NCBI GenBank assembly: GCA_023376005.1
Contig: CM042142.1
Coordinates: 55,063,729 to 55,127,728, forward strand
Source: Doryteuthis pealeii
Lineage: Eukaryota; Mollusca; Cephalopoda; Myopsida; Loliginidae
Direction of reading: 5' to 3'
Length of the DNA stretch: 64,000 bases
Part shown: positions 43,213 to 54,749 of the stretch, in pieces
Position numbering within the stretch: position 1 is the first letter of the stretch
Layout: each line of letters opens with the position of its first letter
Translations under genes and position numbers: made by a program
The notes under the pieces: model-generated
What the model saw: only the letters and a program-made list of their open reading frames with translations
Databases searched by the model: none
What the model was told of the DNA's origin: nothing

Positions 43213-43475
43213 GGGCCGGATTAGCTCAGTCGGTAGAGCGTTCGACTAGAAACCACAAGGTTCCTAGTTCGATGACGGTCCTCGCCAACTCAGCATATGA
43301 GTAGCACAGGGATTTGTGCAGTAAAGTAACGAGCTGATGGTAGGTGTAGTGCTCCACCTCAGATGCTAAAAAACAATCTCCTTGGTCTAGCGCTATTGAA
43401 AAGGGGATAGACTCCCTCGCTGATTGGCTGATACCGACTTAAGGCTGCCCCGTCGACTTTACTTTTTACTTTACA
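43213..43475 (+). mobile_element. SINE-1, block C
   Basis: Equivalent of 26,434-26,690 with head GGGCCGGATTAGCTCAGTCG. It is joined directly to the 3' neighbour HHR-SINE. Confidence 0.85.
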
Positions 43476-43511
43476 TATATATATATATATATATATTAAT
43501 ATATAATATAT

Positions 43512-43712
43512 AAATCTATCCCCTTTTCAATAGCGCTAGACCAAGGAGATTGTTTTTAGCATCTGAGGTGAAGCACCACACCTACCATCAGCTCCTTACT
43601 TTACCGCACAAATCCCTGTGCTACTCATATGCTGAGTTGGCGAGGACCGGTATCGAACTAGGAACCTTGTGGTTTCTAGTCGAACACTCTAACAACTGAG
43701 CTAACCCGGCCC

Positions 43713-43715
<3 letters not shown>
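43512..43715 (-). mobile_element. SINE-1, inverted partner, block C
   Basis: Inverted to the previous copy with a short (TA)n spacer, as in block A. Confidence 0.85.
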
Positions 43716-43761
<46 letters not shown>

Positions 43762-43923
43762 CAATAATGTAGTATGGTATATTTATGAATATAGTGTTGA
43801 ATAACTGTGTTAGAAAATATATATCTAAGCTAGGATAGCAAAAACATTGACAATCGCATAGGCAAGAAACTGACATTTACCAAGCACTGTTAACCCTATG
43901 TCTACACTATCCTAACTAAGATA

Positions 43924-44142
43924 TATGTGTGTATGTATGTATGTATGTATATATGTGTGTGTGTGTGTGTGTGTATGTATATATGTATGGATGTGTGTGT
44001 GTATGTATATATGTATGTATGGATGTGTGTGTGTGTATGTATGTATATATGTATGGATGTGTGTGTGTATGTATGTATATATGTATGGATGTGTGTGTGT
44101 ATGTGTGTGTATGTATGTATATATGTATGGATGTGTGTATAC
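43924..44142 (+). repeat. TG/TATG minisatellite, block C
   Basis: Units built from ATGTATGGATGTGTGTGTG. Up to 99-codon frames on both strands are repeat artefacts. Confidence 0.85.
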
Positions 44143-44271
44143 CCATAGCAACAACAAAATTACCTGTGACTGTATGTATATAATTTTTATCTCTATGTTA
44201 TGACTGCCCAATCCTGTGATTGTCCGGGCTTCATCATGGCAAAACTAACAGAGTATAAACTGACTCGTGAT

Positions 44272-44308
<37 letters not shown>

Positions 44309-45035
44309 ATATGTATCTATTTGGAATGGTGCTGCCATCTGTAGGTCTATGAAATAAACAGCTAGTGCCATATTGCATTCAGTACCGAGTTCTGTATGAT
44401 AGTGTACTACATTATTGCCATATACTGCTGTAACCACTTTTGCTGTTGTAGATTATTATTCTGATGTCAAGTCACAGCCAACACAATTATATCCTCTGGC
44501 ATCCTTTCATGACCAATAAAGTAATAGCTTGTGAATCGCATCCTGACAAGTGCGTTACCAAGTGCAAAGTTTAAATGGTAGGCTAGGGATTATTGAAAAT
44601 AGTATCAAGAAAAACTGTTTTCAAATTCTGATGATTTTTGTCCATGTCATTTTTTTATAGAAGCCACAGAGAAAAAAAAGCATAAACCCAAAAACTTTGG
44701 TTGGCTGGTTATGTTTTATGGTATATCAACCCTTTTCAGGTCATTTAACTCTGAATCAAGTGATTTCGATAAATAAAAGAACTTGGGTTGATAAACAAAG
44801 GACTCAGTCTAGTCTGGCAAAAGGTTGTAGAAAGAGTGCAGTATATGAGTAATGTAGTTTATTATGTTTATAAATATAGTGTTCAATATTTATGATATAG
44901 TGTATGTGTGGGAGTGTGGACTTTATTCACAGGTCCCACTGGTGTAAGGGGTTCAGAATTCTAAGAGTAATATATAGCTGATAATCTTATCCACTGATAT
45001 CTTTTCATGTTAGCAGATGTGTGTGTGTGTGTGTG

Positions 45036-45059
<24 letters not shown>

Positions 45060-45083
<24 letters not shown>

Positions 45084-45479
45084 GATAAATCTAATGAGTC
45101 AGATAAACCGACTAAAAGTTTCGCTTATTGAGCTTCAGGGCTAAGATCTGACTCTTAGCCCTGAAGAGCATTAAGCGAAACTTTTAGTAGGTTTATCTGA
45201 CTCATTAGATTTATCTTTATTATTTGCTCTACTAAGGTATTGAGCACTTTTTACTTATTAGCTTTAGTTTCCTGGTGGTTTTGTATGTATATATATATAT
45301 ATATATACATATAAATTGTTTTTTCTTTTGGCCAAATATTGTACCAATAAATTATTTTTGGTTGGTACGATTATCTTGGTCTTTTCTTTTTTTCCCTGGG
45401 TGATGTTTGGTAGTATATTTTTACAATCAAACTATTCGCTGGGTTTTTTCTCACTGCGAGGATTTACCAACAAGTTTGG

Positions 45480-45480
<1 letters not shown>
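45060..45480 (+). mobile_element. Hammerhead element family P, block C copy
   Basis: Inverted arms (AATCTAATGAGTCAGATAAA and complement) enclose a second palindrome (CTTCAGGGCTAAGA and complement). The sense right half contains an intact hammerhead and the left half a damaged one on the opposite strand. The body follows to CACTGCGAGGATTTACC. It matches the family copies at 12.3 and 63.0 kb in the GAGCAC and GATGTTTGG-like blocks. Confidence 0.7.
45155..45197 (+). ncRNA. Hammerhead ribozyme with minimal helix III (HHR-3C)
   Basis: CUGAAGA (45,161-45,167), helix II GC/GC closing AUUAA (45,168-45,176), GAAA (45,177-45,180), helix III CU/AG with a UUU loop (45,181-45,187), UA (45,188-45,189). 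Helix I pairs UAGCC (45,156-45,160) with GGUUU (45,190-45,194), including one G-U. The core is intact, but helices II and III are very short, so independent cleavage is uncertain. Confidence 0.65.
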
Positions 45481-45510
<30 letters not shown>

Positions 45511-45849
45511 ATAATAATCTCAATAATGTAGTTTAGCATATTTATGAATATAGTGTTGAATAACTGTGATAGAAAATATATATTTAAGTAAGGATAACAA
45601 AATCATTGTTCTGACAATTGTATAGGCAAGAAAAATTTTGGTTATTTGCTTAGGTTCTACAGTATATCAATGCTTTTCAGGTCACTTAATGCTGATAATT
45701 ATTTTGATAAAAAAGGACTCAGCTTAGTCTGGTACAAGGTGGTAAAAAGAGTGCAACATCTTGTGAAGATCAAACTTACTACACTCATGAATGAGCTAAT
45801 GAAACTAGTTTGAAAAGATATTGCTCTACACCAAACACCTCAGGAAAGG

Positions 45850-45867
45850 TATCACACACACACACAC

Positions 45868-45898
<31 letters not shown>

Positions 45899-46760
45899 CA
45901 AGGGACACTTCAAAAACAATGGTTTCTATTCATTTCCACAAAAATTGTTTTGTTTTGCTGGAATTCGGACGAGGAATAATTAATTGATACAATTATAATC
46001 AACTGAAATGAAGTAAATTCTCAGTATGTTGTAATTGTTGTTTTATTTTACGGCATATCAACCCTTTTCGGGTCATTTAATGCTGAATCAAGTCATTTGG
46101 TGATCTAGTGGGAACCAGTGCTTTCAACTGGATTTGACTGAAAGACCCCAAATTTGATCTTTGTGGAAACACAATTTTGTTCATAACAGGAAAGGACATT
46201 GTAAAATAGAATGAGGTCAATGAAGAATAATGATTGAGTGATTTTAACAGCATGTCAACCCATCTAGGGTTATTTTATGCCTAGAGGTGAGGGAATTGCA
46301 TTCATTGTGCACTTATATTTACATTTTTTGAGTAGTTATTCATTAAGATGTGTGAAAATTAGAGTTATAGCCCTTTGGAAAATTCTTGGAGATAAAGTCA
46401 GTGTATTTGTTGTACGGTAAGGTATTTCTCCTACAAGACAGTTGGACTCATCCAACAGAACGTATATGAAGATATGAATATGTGAGGCTATTTGGAGTTG
46501 AATAGTACCACAGCATGATAATTCAATTATTACAATGTTTGATATACTTATTTAAGACCTATTGCAAAATAGTTCAATATGTAAAAAGTATAATAATCTT
46601 GATTTAACTCTCCCTCATTCTTTCTTAAATGGGGAGGTATTCAAAATATCTACCTTAATTTGCCAACAAAAAGTGGCTTTACATTTTTGCATATTGAACA
46701 ATTTGGACAGTCTTATTTTTCACCAAGGAGTGCTGCAGAATGATAACGGATGGAAGATTT
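45850..46760. other. End of block C: microsatellite, SINE-3 variant, unassigned
   Basis: CA/TA run at about 45,852-45,898 (the empty site of the block A foldback). SINE-3-tail-like ACGGCATATCAACCC lies near 46,050 and variant SINE-3 at about 46,235-46,320. The rest is unassigned and no gene is seen. Confidence 0.5.
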
Positions 46761-46804
46761 AGGAACACCAGTATTATCAATTATTTATATTCCTGTACAA
46801 AAAG

Positions 46805-47066
46805 TAAGTAAGTAAGTAAAGTCGTCGGGGCAGCCTAATGTTGGAATCAGCCAGACAGAGAAAGCAGAGTCTATCCCCTTTTCAATAGCGCTAGACCAAG
46901 TAGATTATTTTAGCATCTGATGTGGAGCGCCACACCAACCATCAGCTCCTCACTTCACCGCAGATCCCTATGCTACTCATATGCTGAGTTGGCGAGGGCT
47001 GGAATCGATCCAAGAACCTTGTGATTCCTAGCCGAACACTCTACCGACTGAGCTAACCATCAATGT
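46805..47066 (-). mobile_element. SINE-1
   Basis: Antisense full-length copy: AAGTAAGTAAGTAAAGTCGTC tail, TTTCAATAGCGCTAGACCAA body, head complement CTACCGACTGAGCTAACC. It lies just past the end of block C. Confidence 0.85.
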
Positions 47067-47509
47067 TGTATTTTGATAAATCCAGTTACAATTCTAAGCC
47101 CAACCAACAGAGCAATAACAAAAAAAGACATTGAAGTCAAAGAAGTTTATTTTTGATATTGTTAATTACTATGTAAGACAGTATGAGGCAAGGAAAAGTG
47201 GACAAAAAATAATAACTCAAACAAGTAGATGTAGGAGAGAAATATTTTGTTCCACTTTAAGCGGGAACTTCATCAGTCTGTTTATTCAAAACATGTTACA
47301 TACATTTGTATTTATAGAAGAGAAAGTGAGTTTTGTGATGAATTCACACCTACCATAAAAACTAATGGCCTAATTTTGGTGCCACCATCCTCTACATCTT
47401 TTTCCATTTCTATCGCCAACTCTCCATGCAATAAATCAAAAAAACCCTCTCCTGACCAACCAAGAATTTTAACCCACTTCTTAACCACCAGTATTATTAT
47501 ATGAATATA
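47067..47509. other. Unassigned sequence
   Basis: No recognised element. Frames on both strands (for example 47,131 plus and 47,312 minus) lack any motif I can name. The minus one owes its length to the adjoining (TA)n. Confidence 0.4.
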
Positions 47510-47815
<306 letters not shown>

Positions 47816-47826
<11 letters not shown>

Positions 47827-48675
47827 GATAAATTGAATTAGATATAAATAAGTAAATAAGCAAATAAATATGATAATATTAATAATAATAATAATATTAA
47901 TAATATTAAATGATTAAATTGATGTAAAATCCAACAGGAAACGTCACAAAACACAAATACACTTTTTCATTCGCACATACCCACGTACAAAATCCCGCGC
48001 TAGGATACAGTCTTAACGTCACAGCCAACACGCATTTTCAATGTCACGCGCATTACAACATACGCACACGTACAAAAAAAAAATAAGAATAAAAATAAAC
48101 GCATTCACGCTCACACGGGAATACAGTTATTTAAAAAATAACGTCATTTTCAAAAAAAAAAAAAAAATTCATTTAGGAAGAAATGCCATAGCTGTACTGC
48201 TTCAGTTCAATTCTTTTGATAAAGAGGTATTACCTCGAAAATTCAAGAAATAATAAAAAAATACAGGTCAACACACACCACCATTGTTACCGTATTATTA
48301 TTTTTTATTTATTCCAAACTGCATTGTGATGGCCTTCTAAATCTACCTCCTAACCAATACATACACAATGCTTCAAGCAAATTATGAAACTCTCTTATAT
48401 ATATATATATATATTCTAGCTCCATTTGCCAACATTTAAAAAACAACTGTTCTACTACAACATATAGAAATATTTTTGTTAACACAAAAATACTTCATGT
48501 AATATCAATTAAAAATTCTTGAAGATTTATCCATAAAAACTTTGTGTTTTGAAGCAGCCAGGAAGGATTGAACCCATTCATACATAACCTTCAACAAAAC
48601 CTGTTTGCTAGCCATGATGCAATGGTAAGATGCACAAGTCTTTCCCAATATAATCTAAATCTTAACTTCATATGA
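47816..48675. other. Unassigned AT-rich DNA
   Basis: Includes (AAT)n near 47,876-47,905 and a patch with several CG dinucleotides at about 47,940-48,110. No gene or repeat family recognised. Confidence 0.45.
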
Positions 48676-48958
48676 AGGTGCGTGGTGTAATGGTTAGAGT
48701 CGTAGAAAATGGGCTCGTCGACCAGAGTTCAATTCCTGGGCGAGACTGTTCACATTTCACATGGCACTAATACCCTTGGGAAAAGTATGAATCCAATTCT
48801 CCCTCCAGCTATGGATAAATAGTAGAGCAGACTGGGCCCTTTAACCGTGGCTAGGTAACCAGTATAGGAGAAGGAAAACACTGAATTCAAACCTGTTAAA
48901 CTCCGCTTAAGAAATTGACCTTGTGTCACATCCTGCTCATGCGGAGGGGTTGGTAAAT
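48676..48958 (+). mobile_element. SINE-2, full length
   Basis: Head GAAGGTGCGTGGTGTAATGG with A box and CAGAGTTCAATTCCTGG B box, body, and 3' end CATGCGGAGGGGTTGGTAAA, followed by a short TA tail. With 606-885 this is the best-preserved SINE-2. Confidence 0.85.
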
Positions 48959-49401
48959 ATATATAAATCTTAACTTCATAGACCTTTCCCTAGTACAAGT
49001 GCCAAGGAATAATGCTCCCCACCCACCCATTCTATGCTACAGGTTCCCACTCTAATAGATGTCAATTTTCAAAAAGTAGTATTCATTTAAAAGTGCAGAT
49101 TTGTTCAAATGTGAAAAAAAGAAAGAAAAAAGTCTTCTAAGTTGAAAAATAAATGTTGATAAAAGAGGCTGAGGCCCCAAGGGCGGTGTTGAAACACTCC
49201 CTTCCAGGGCATTCCAAGTGAACCAGCAGGCTTGAGCCCCACCCAGTTGTGGTGTTTGAGAGGGTGGTTAGTGCTGCCACTGCCTATTATTACACAAGCT
49301 TTGAGAATTATATACAACCCTAAGGATGTATGTATAATGCAAAGTTATATTGCACATGTATGCACAGAACACATGAAACTACAAAATTAAGAATATAAAT
49401 G

Positions 49402-49455
<54 letters not shown>

Positions 49456-49749
49456 GATGCACTCAGCAAAATGTCTATATATGAAATGTAAGTGCGTGTG
49501 TGTGTGTGTACATGATTTAAAACATGTATGCACAGAACACATACTGCAAAATAATATAAATGTCTGTATGTATATGTATATATACAAAGGCACAGAGTAC
49601 ATATATATATATATATATATACATACATGATGAAAAGAAATAGAAAAACAAATATTGAACATTATGCTAACAGATATCTGTTTCAACCTGTTGGGTATAT
49701 AAAGTATAATTCAATTGAAATCATTTTAAAATTAAAATGAAGACAATTG

Positions 49750-49751
<2 letters not shown>
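48959..49751. other. Unassigned DNA with TA/CA runs
   Basis: A GC-richer patch at about 49,160-49,280 (GGCTGAGGCCCCAAGGGCGG) is single in this window. Microsatellites lie at 49,408-49,455 and about 49,580-49,622. An ATGCACAGAACACAT block occurs twice (about 49,360 and 49,529), indicating a small duplication. No gene supported. Confidence 0.4.
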
Positions 49752-49809
<58 letters not shown>

Positions 49810-50042
49810 GGGGCGGCCTATAGTCGGTATCAGCCAGTCAGTGAGGGAGTCTATCCCCTTTTCAATAGCGCTAGACCAAGGAGATTGTTTTGGGGTCTGA
49901 GGTGGAGCACCACACCTACCATCAGCTCCTTACTTTACTGCACAGATCCCTGTGCTACACATATGTTGAGTTGGCAAGGACCGGTATCAAACTAGGAACC
50001 TTGTGGTTTCTAGCTGAACGCTCTACCGACTGAACTAACCCC
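49752..50042 (-). mobile_element. (TA)n plus SINE-1
   Basis: (TA)n to 49,806, then antisense SINE-1 from GTCGGGGCGGCCTATAGTCG to CTACCGACTGAACTAACCCC. A second (TA)n(CA)n tract follows at 50,070-50,125. Confidence 0.85.
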
Positions 50043-50068
50043 GAAAAACAAAAATACATAAACATTGG

Positions 50069-50111
<43 letters not shown>

Positions 50112-50279
50112 CACACACACACACAGAGGAATGAGCTTAGACCATGACAAAATGCTGCAGTGTTCTTCAAGTTTTGCCTTCAACTTTTTCAAGAAAAAAA
50201 AAAAGAGAAAGAGAAAAGATTAACTCATTTTATCTTCTCAAAAACTTTTCTTGGAATTCAAATAATGTTGTAATGCTTG

Positions 50280-50650
50280 ATTTCTATTGTACCTAGCACC
50301 TATATGATTGTTCTGACCCTATTACTTATATGGCAAACCCCCCAACTCTTTTTATCATATGCGCTAGAAAGCTGTGACTGAGGGTCTTAGTGTTCTAGGT
50401 ATGACAGTAAACTGAATTTAGTTGTGAGGTTCCAGTTCTGGAACTCTAGGGAGTGTGGGGTACTTCTTCATTGCCATTTCCCTAGGTCTACATCGAGTGG
50501 TCATACTTGTAGAGTCTTATCTTTGGGTTAAATAGATAAAAAAATTATTTTAAAAAAGAAATGAGCATAAAAAAATATGAATGAATAAAACAAAATGTCT
50601 TCAGGATAAAATAACCTATGGGTTGATATGCTATAAAAAACAACCAAAGA
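50280..50650 (+). mobile_element. SINE-3, sense copy
   Basis: One of the few sense copies on the plus strand: TTGTACCTAGCACCTATATG, ATCATATGCGCTAGAAAGC, GGTTCCAGTTCTGGAACTC, TACTTCTTCATTGCCATTTC, ending ATGGGTTGATATGCTATAAA and AAACAACCAAA. It supports the orientation deduced from 24,860-25,464. Confidence 0.7.
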
Positions 50651-50862
50651 GGAGGAGGGAAAGAGAAAGAAGAGGAGGAGGGAAAGAGAAAGAGAGGAGG
50701 GGAAAGAAAGAAGAGGAGGGGGAAAAGAAAGAAGAGAAAAGAAGGGAGAAGAGGAGGGGAAAGAGAAAGAAGAGGAGGGGAAAGAGAAAGAAGAGGAGGG
50801 GGAAAGAGAAGAGAGGAGGAGAAAGAGAAAGAAGGGGAGGAGAAAGAGAAAGATATATCTAA
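50648..50862 (+). repeat. Polypurine (GGA/GAAA) minisatellite
   Basis: About 210 bp almost without pyrimidines, in units of roughly 20-25 bp based on GAGGAGGGGAAAGAGAAAGA. A 93-codon Arg/Lys/Glu frame runs through it and is a repeat artefact. It directly follows the SINE-3 tail. Confidence 0.9.
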
Positions 50863-50974
50863 AGATTAAAAAAAATAATTAAAAATTAATAATTTTAATG
50901 CTTTACCTAAGAAATCCCAACATCTTAAGCCTATTTATTAAATTCTAATAATAAAGATTAAGAACAAAATATGC

Positions 50975-51700
50975 TATAAAAACCAACCAACCAACCAATA
51001 GTCTTAATCTTTTTTTAAAATGAATTTATAAACTCTTTAATTGACACCTTTAACATGACTTATGAACTGTTTAGTATGAAAGTATCCCTTCATTGCCATT
51101 ACTCCCAGGCCCACTCTTACATGGAATGGTAGTACCTGTTAGGGTTCCAGAGATAGGTCAAACTGTGAGTGTCAATATATTTAATAGTTTTTTTTTTTTT
51201 TCTTTTTTTTAATATACAACTGATTTAAAATGTAACAACAAATATGGCAGTTTTGTTGAAATTCAATAATGAAAAACATACCTAAAAAAAAATATAAAAC
51301 TACAAGAATTGAACTTTCATATGGTTCTTATTAAATGATTCTATCATTTGTACAACATGAGTTATTAATTTTTCAATTTCAAAATTGCTGCAAGACTTTA
51401 TGAACACCCTAGAGTTTTTAAACTGTATCTTTCTTTTGCTGACACCCTATATATGACTTCTCAACTGTTTGGTATGAAAGATCAAGGGAATGTGGAGTAC
51501 CCCTTCATTGCCTCCCAAGTCCATTTAGGTTCCAATCTATAGCTCAAACTTCAAGCACTTCGCTACAAAACTATGTATTGCAGAGTCAATATATCTAATA
51601 GTTTTTTTAATACATTTTTAAAAGTGTCTATCTTTTTTTTTTTTTTTTTTTTTGACACCCCTATTCATGACTTCTGAACTGTTTGGTATAAAAAGTATAT
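50975..51700 (+). mobile_element. SINE-3 fragments in tandem
   Basis: A SINE-3 tail end (CTATAAAAACCAACCAACCA) at about 50,972. Then three starts of the block TTGACACCNNTATNCATGACTT at about 51,040, 51,425 and 51,652, the first two followed by SINE-3 core (CCCTTCATTGCC, AGGGTTCCAGAGATAG). Poly-T runs at 51,187 and 51,632 separate them. Confidence 0.55.
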
Positions 51701-52600
51701 TACAAGCTTTGATTCTTGAATGATTTCAAAATAGTTGTGTTAGAAATAATAGCAAACAAGTACAATTTAGATTGTCTCCTTTGAGTGGCATAGTGTTATT
51801 TAAAACTGCCCTAGAGATGTTACAAGTGGAGACATTGTAGACAAAAGGTTCCGGCAAAAGGAACAACTACTGGTTAGATCGTTACAGATATCGGCTCTAG
51901 AATCTTAGTGAACCCAAAAGACACATTGTGTTCCAGTGGGTATTCTTGAAAACGGTGAAAAGAATGGCAACATGTGATGGCACTGTTTTAACTGCAGGCT
52001 ATAGACCATGTGCTGCTTATTGTGGGCTGGGCGGAGTCGTCTAGCACAGGAAAGCAATAATAGGCAGGTTACAGGACTGTTGCTGAGCAACTGAGTATAA
52101 TGTGGAGAGTACGGTAAGAGGAAGTAGTAGCAAGAATTAGCGGGGAGCAGCAAGAATGGTGGGTGGGAGAGAGTGTGTACGGGGGGGGGGTGAGAAGAGA
52201 ATGGGAGAGTGAGAGAGATCAGGTTGATGAGTGGTTTTACTGCAGTGAAGAAGAAAAAGGGCACTGCACAATGGAAAGTTTGTTGTGCAAGTGTGGCGGA
52301 GGTGGTGAGGAGAGAACGGACAACAAAACAGTTCTGTTATCTGAGCTCTTTTCGCTGACATTGCACAGGGAAGGGAAGAGAGCAAGAGCAAGAGAGAGAG
52401 AGAGAGAGAGAGAGGGGGGGCAAGGCAAGGGCTGGGTGCAAATGGAGATACTGCACAGCCAGTGGTACAGTGCCCCCTTCTTGCTCATTTGATATTGATG
52501 ATGGCAAAGGGGACAAGAAGCAGCGGGGCAGGGGAAATTAAGATACGGATGATTATCAGTCCTCTAATAGAAATCATCAGTATTATCCAGTCATTAAATT
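51701..52600. other. Purine-skewed, GC-richer single-copy patch
   Basis: Unlike its surroundings, 51,780-52,560 has no SINE or microsatellite core apart from (GA)n at about 52,388-52,412 and a G run at 52,181. The plus strand is strongly purine-rich. A donor-like ACGGTAAGAG occurs at about 52,110. Three frames of 83-119 codons on either strand lack any known domain. It could hold a non-coding exon or a degraded element. I cannot support either. Confidence 0.35.
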
Positions 52601-52637
52601 CTCACAGATTTAAACAGTACTAGACAACCTGTGAACT

Positions 52638-52935
52638 ACTTGGCTGGTTGGATTTTATGGCATGTCAACCCTTGTTGGGTTATTTTATGCCAATGATGTT
52701 CTGTTTTATTTATTCTTGGTGCCATTCACATTTTTTTTTTAAACTCAATTTTTTTAAAACACATTTTATAAAACTCTTTTTTTTCCTATTTAACATATAA
52801 ATGGGACCCTAACAGGTACTACCACTCCGAGTCAGAGTGGACCTGGGAATAATGGCAATGAAGGGGTACTCTTCACTTGCAAGAGCTTTAGAATTGAAAC
52901 TTCACCATTAGATGCAGTTTAACATCATACCCAGG
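52638..52935 (-). mobile_element. SINE-3
   Basis: Antisense: CTTGGCTGGTTGGATTTTAT tail, CATATAAATGGGACCCTAAC and CACTCCGAGTCAGAGTGGAC core, ending CATACCCAGGACA. Confidence 0.75.
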
Positions 52936-53774
52936 ACAAGTGAACTAGTTTGACTTTATTGTAACAGCTATCCATGATGATATTGATGCTTCTGTTTTGG
53001 AAAGAGTCTGGGATTCTAATTTGTATATCATATTTACCTGTACTACATTGAGAAGTTTAATGATTAACAAAATAACAGTATGAATGCAGACCCCACAGAA
53101 TTACTCATTTGCAAACTGGACAAGAAATTGTTTTATTCTCTAAGTCAGAGCATTTCAAGTATAAGTTGGCTGGTTGGATTTTATGGCATATCAATCTTTG
53201 TTGGGTTATTCTATGCCAGAGATGTTTTCATTTTATTCATTCTTGGTGTCATTCACATTACTACTACTACTACTAGAAAAGTTCTAGAAAACCTTAATAA
53301 TAAAGATGAAGACAATAGTCCAAATGATACAAAATATATGTATATATATATGTGTTGTATCATATGCCATCCAGGAACACTTACAGCAAATGTATATTAA
53401 TCTTTATTGCATTTTCTGTCATGGAATTAACAGAATTAGATGAAGCACTCCATTTTATATTAGTCATAAGTTTTAGCAGTATGAACCAATGAGGCACCTC
53501 TGTATTTGTTTAGTTTTTTTTAAACAAAAGAAACACATGGGTGGGAAGATTTTAGTCTTCATCACTTACTAAAATCGTCATATTTATTGACCTAGTCATG
53601 CAACATGACAATAATATCTCACCCAAATCTTTTTCCCCTTCTATGAAGACTGATAAAACCAGTCTATTTATACTTAACTTTAGAACAATTCATTTATAGA
53701 AAATTTTCTTGAAAAGGGTTGGGCCATTCTTTTCTGGACAAATTTTGCAGTTTTAAAATTAGTATATATATATT
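52936..53774. other. Mostly unassigned; SINE-3 tail fragment at 53,160
   Basis: 53,160-53,265 is an antisense SINE-3 tail (AGTTGGCTGGTTGGATTTTA) ending in (ACT)n, followed by SINE-4-tail-like AATAATAAAGATGAAGACAA. The remainder has no recognised feature. Confidence 0.5.
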
Positions 53775-54045
53775 TACTAACCCCTCCACACAAGCAGGAT
53801 GCAACACTAGGTCAATTTCTTAAGTGGAGTTTTAACAGGTTTGAATTCAGAGTTTTCCCTCTCCTAGACTGGTTACCTAACCATGGTTAAAGAGCACAGC
53901 CTGTCCATAGCTGGAGGGATAATAATTGGATGCACACCTTTCCCAAGGCTATTAGCGCTATGTGAAATACAAACAGCCATGTCCAGGATTTGAACTCGGG
54001 TTGATGAGTTGATTTCCTATGACTCTAACCATTACACCATGTGCA
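53775..54045 (-). mobile_element. SINE-2, full length
   Basis: Plus strand: CTAACCCCTCCACACAAGCA, TTTCTTAAGTGGAGTTTTAA, CCAAGGCTATTAGCGC, then head complement GGATTTGAACTCGGGTTGAT and CTAACCATTACACCATGTGC. Confidence 0.85.
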
Positions 54046-54104
54046 TTAAAATTAGTATTGAACAGTAAAATATTAGACTATGATAATGACTATGGATCAA
54101 ACAC

Positions 54105-54365
54105 ATACAAAGATTGGCTGAAAAGTTCATAGGCTGACCAAGATACTCTCAAGGAATGTGACAAAATGACATTTATTTTTCAATAGTCCCCAATACAGTT
54201 CACATACTTATTTCAGTGTTGCAGTGCTTGAATCCTATTAGTCAAAAGAGACATCAGATATGATCTTCATCTGTCAAAACTCCACCTTTTGGTGGTTCTC
54301 TTTTGATTTTCCACTACTTCTCCAGTGTCCTCCATTTTTCAGATGAATTTCTAAGCACACACACA
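54105..54365 (-). pseudogene. mariner transposase C-terminal relic with terminal repeat
   Basis: The plus strand starts with GGCTGAAAAGTTCATAGGC (about 54,115), typical of a mariner inverted terminal repeat. Read on the minus strand, the frame before it encodes ALQH, stop, NKYVNCIGDY, stop, K. This matches the conserved mariner transposase end (a W-x-K-C-I-x-x-x-G-D-Y-F pattern) with the W and F codons turned into stops. The reading frame then fits the usual distance between stop codon and terminal repeat in mariner elements. Upstream sequence to about 54,365 gives only broken frames, and the DDD catalytic core is absent. It is a dead, 5'-truncated copy; the (CA)n(TA)n run at 54,356 marks the break. 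Confidence 0.7.
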
Positions 54366-54389
54366 CACACACATTATATATATATATAT

Positions 54390-54615
54390 AAGGTGTGTCA
54401 TAAAAGTATTGAGATTGAAGCTGTATTTACCAAGATATAAATAAACAATGAATGGAACGTTCATTTTTTTTCAGAATACAAGGTGTTTCATAAAAGTGCC
54501 AAGTTTGAAGCTGCATCTACCAAGATAGAAATGAACAATGAATGGAATATTAATTTTTGAGAATACAATGTGTGTCAAAAAGTACAAAAAAATCTCTATA
54601 CTTTTTTGACACACT
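54390..54615. mobile_element. mariner/Tc1-type MITE with internal duplication
   Basis: AAGGTGTGTCATAAAAGT opens the element and CTTTTTTGACACACTTT closes it. Inside, an approximately 90-bp unit (GAAGCTGTATTTACCAAGAT, then AACAATGAATGGAA) is repeated in tandem at 54,393 and 54,481. The right end also forms a hairpin at 54,571-54,612. No coding sequence. Confidence 0.65.
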
Positions 54616-54749
54616 TTATATATATATATATATATATATATTAATATTTATATTTTTTGCTTGAAGGCAATTACAATGCGCATATCGCATAAAATTCGAT
54701 AATTATAGAAGATAATAATAAGTGAATTTCGTAAAGAATTATTCGGTGT

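Larger units (their letters stand above)
36966..46760 (+). repeat. Block C, second clean copy of the segment
   Basis: Collinear with block A and of normal sequence quality. Compared with A it lacks the Helitron, the 605-bp SINE-3 and the foldback, and it gains a hammerhead SINE at 42,943. Beyond 46,760 (AGATTTAGGAACACC) it enters sequence not present after block A. The block begins where the CA/TA-rich end of B stops. Confidence 0.9.

Noticed and set aside
19227..46760. A genuine three-copy tandem array
   Set aside because: B is an error-rich, internally truncated copy, and A and C share both ends and differ like alleles. Kept as a repeat with the artefact interpretation.
50581..50862. 93-codon Arg/Lys/Glu-rich frame
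   Set aside because: Entirely within the polypurine minisatellite plus a SINE-3 tail.
51905..52492. Overlapping frames of 83-119 codons in the purine-rich island
   Set aside because: Frames are open on both strands, compositionally biased (Pro/Ser/Leu or Arg/Glu), and lack motifs or splice structure I can support.
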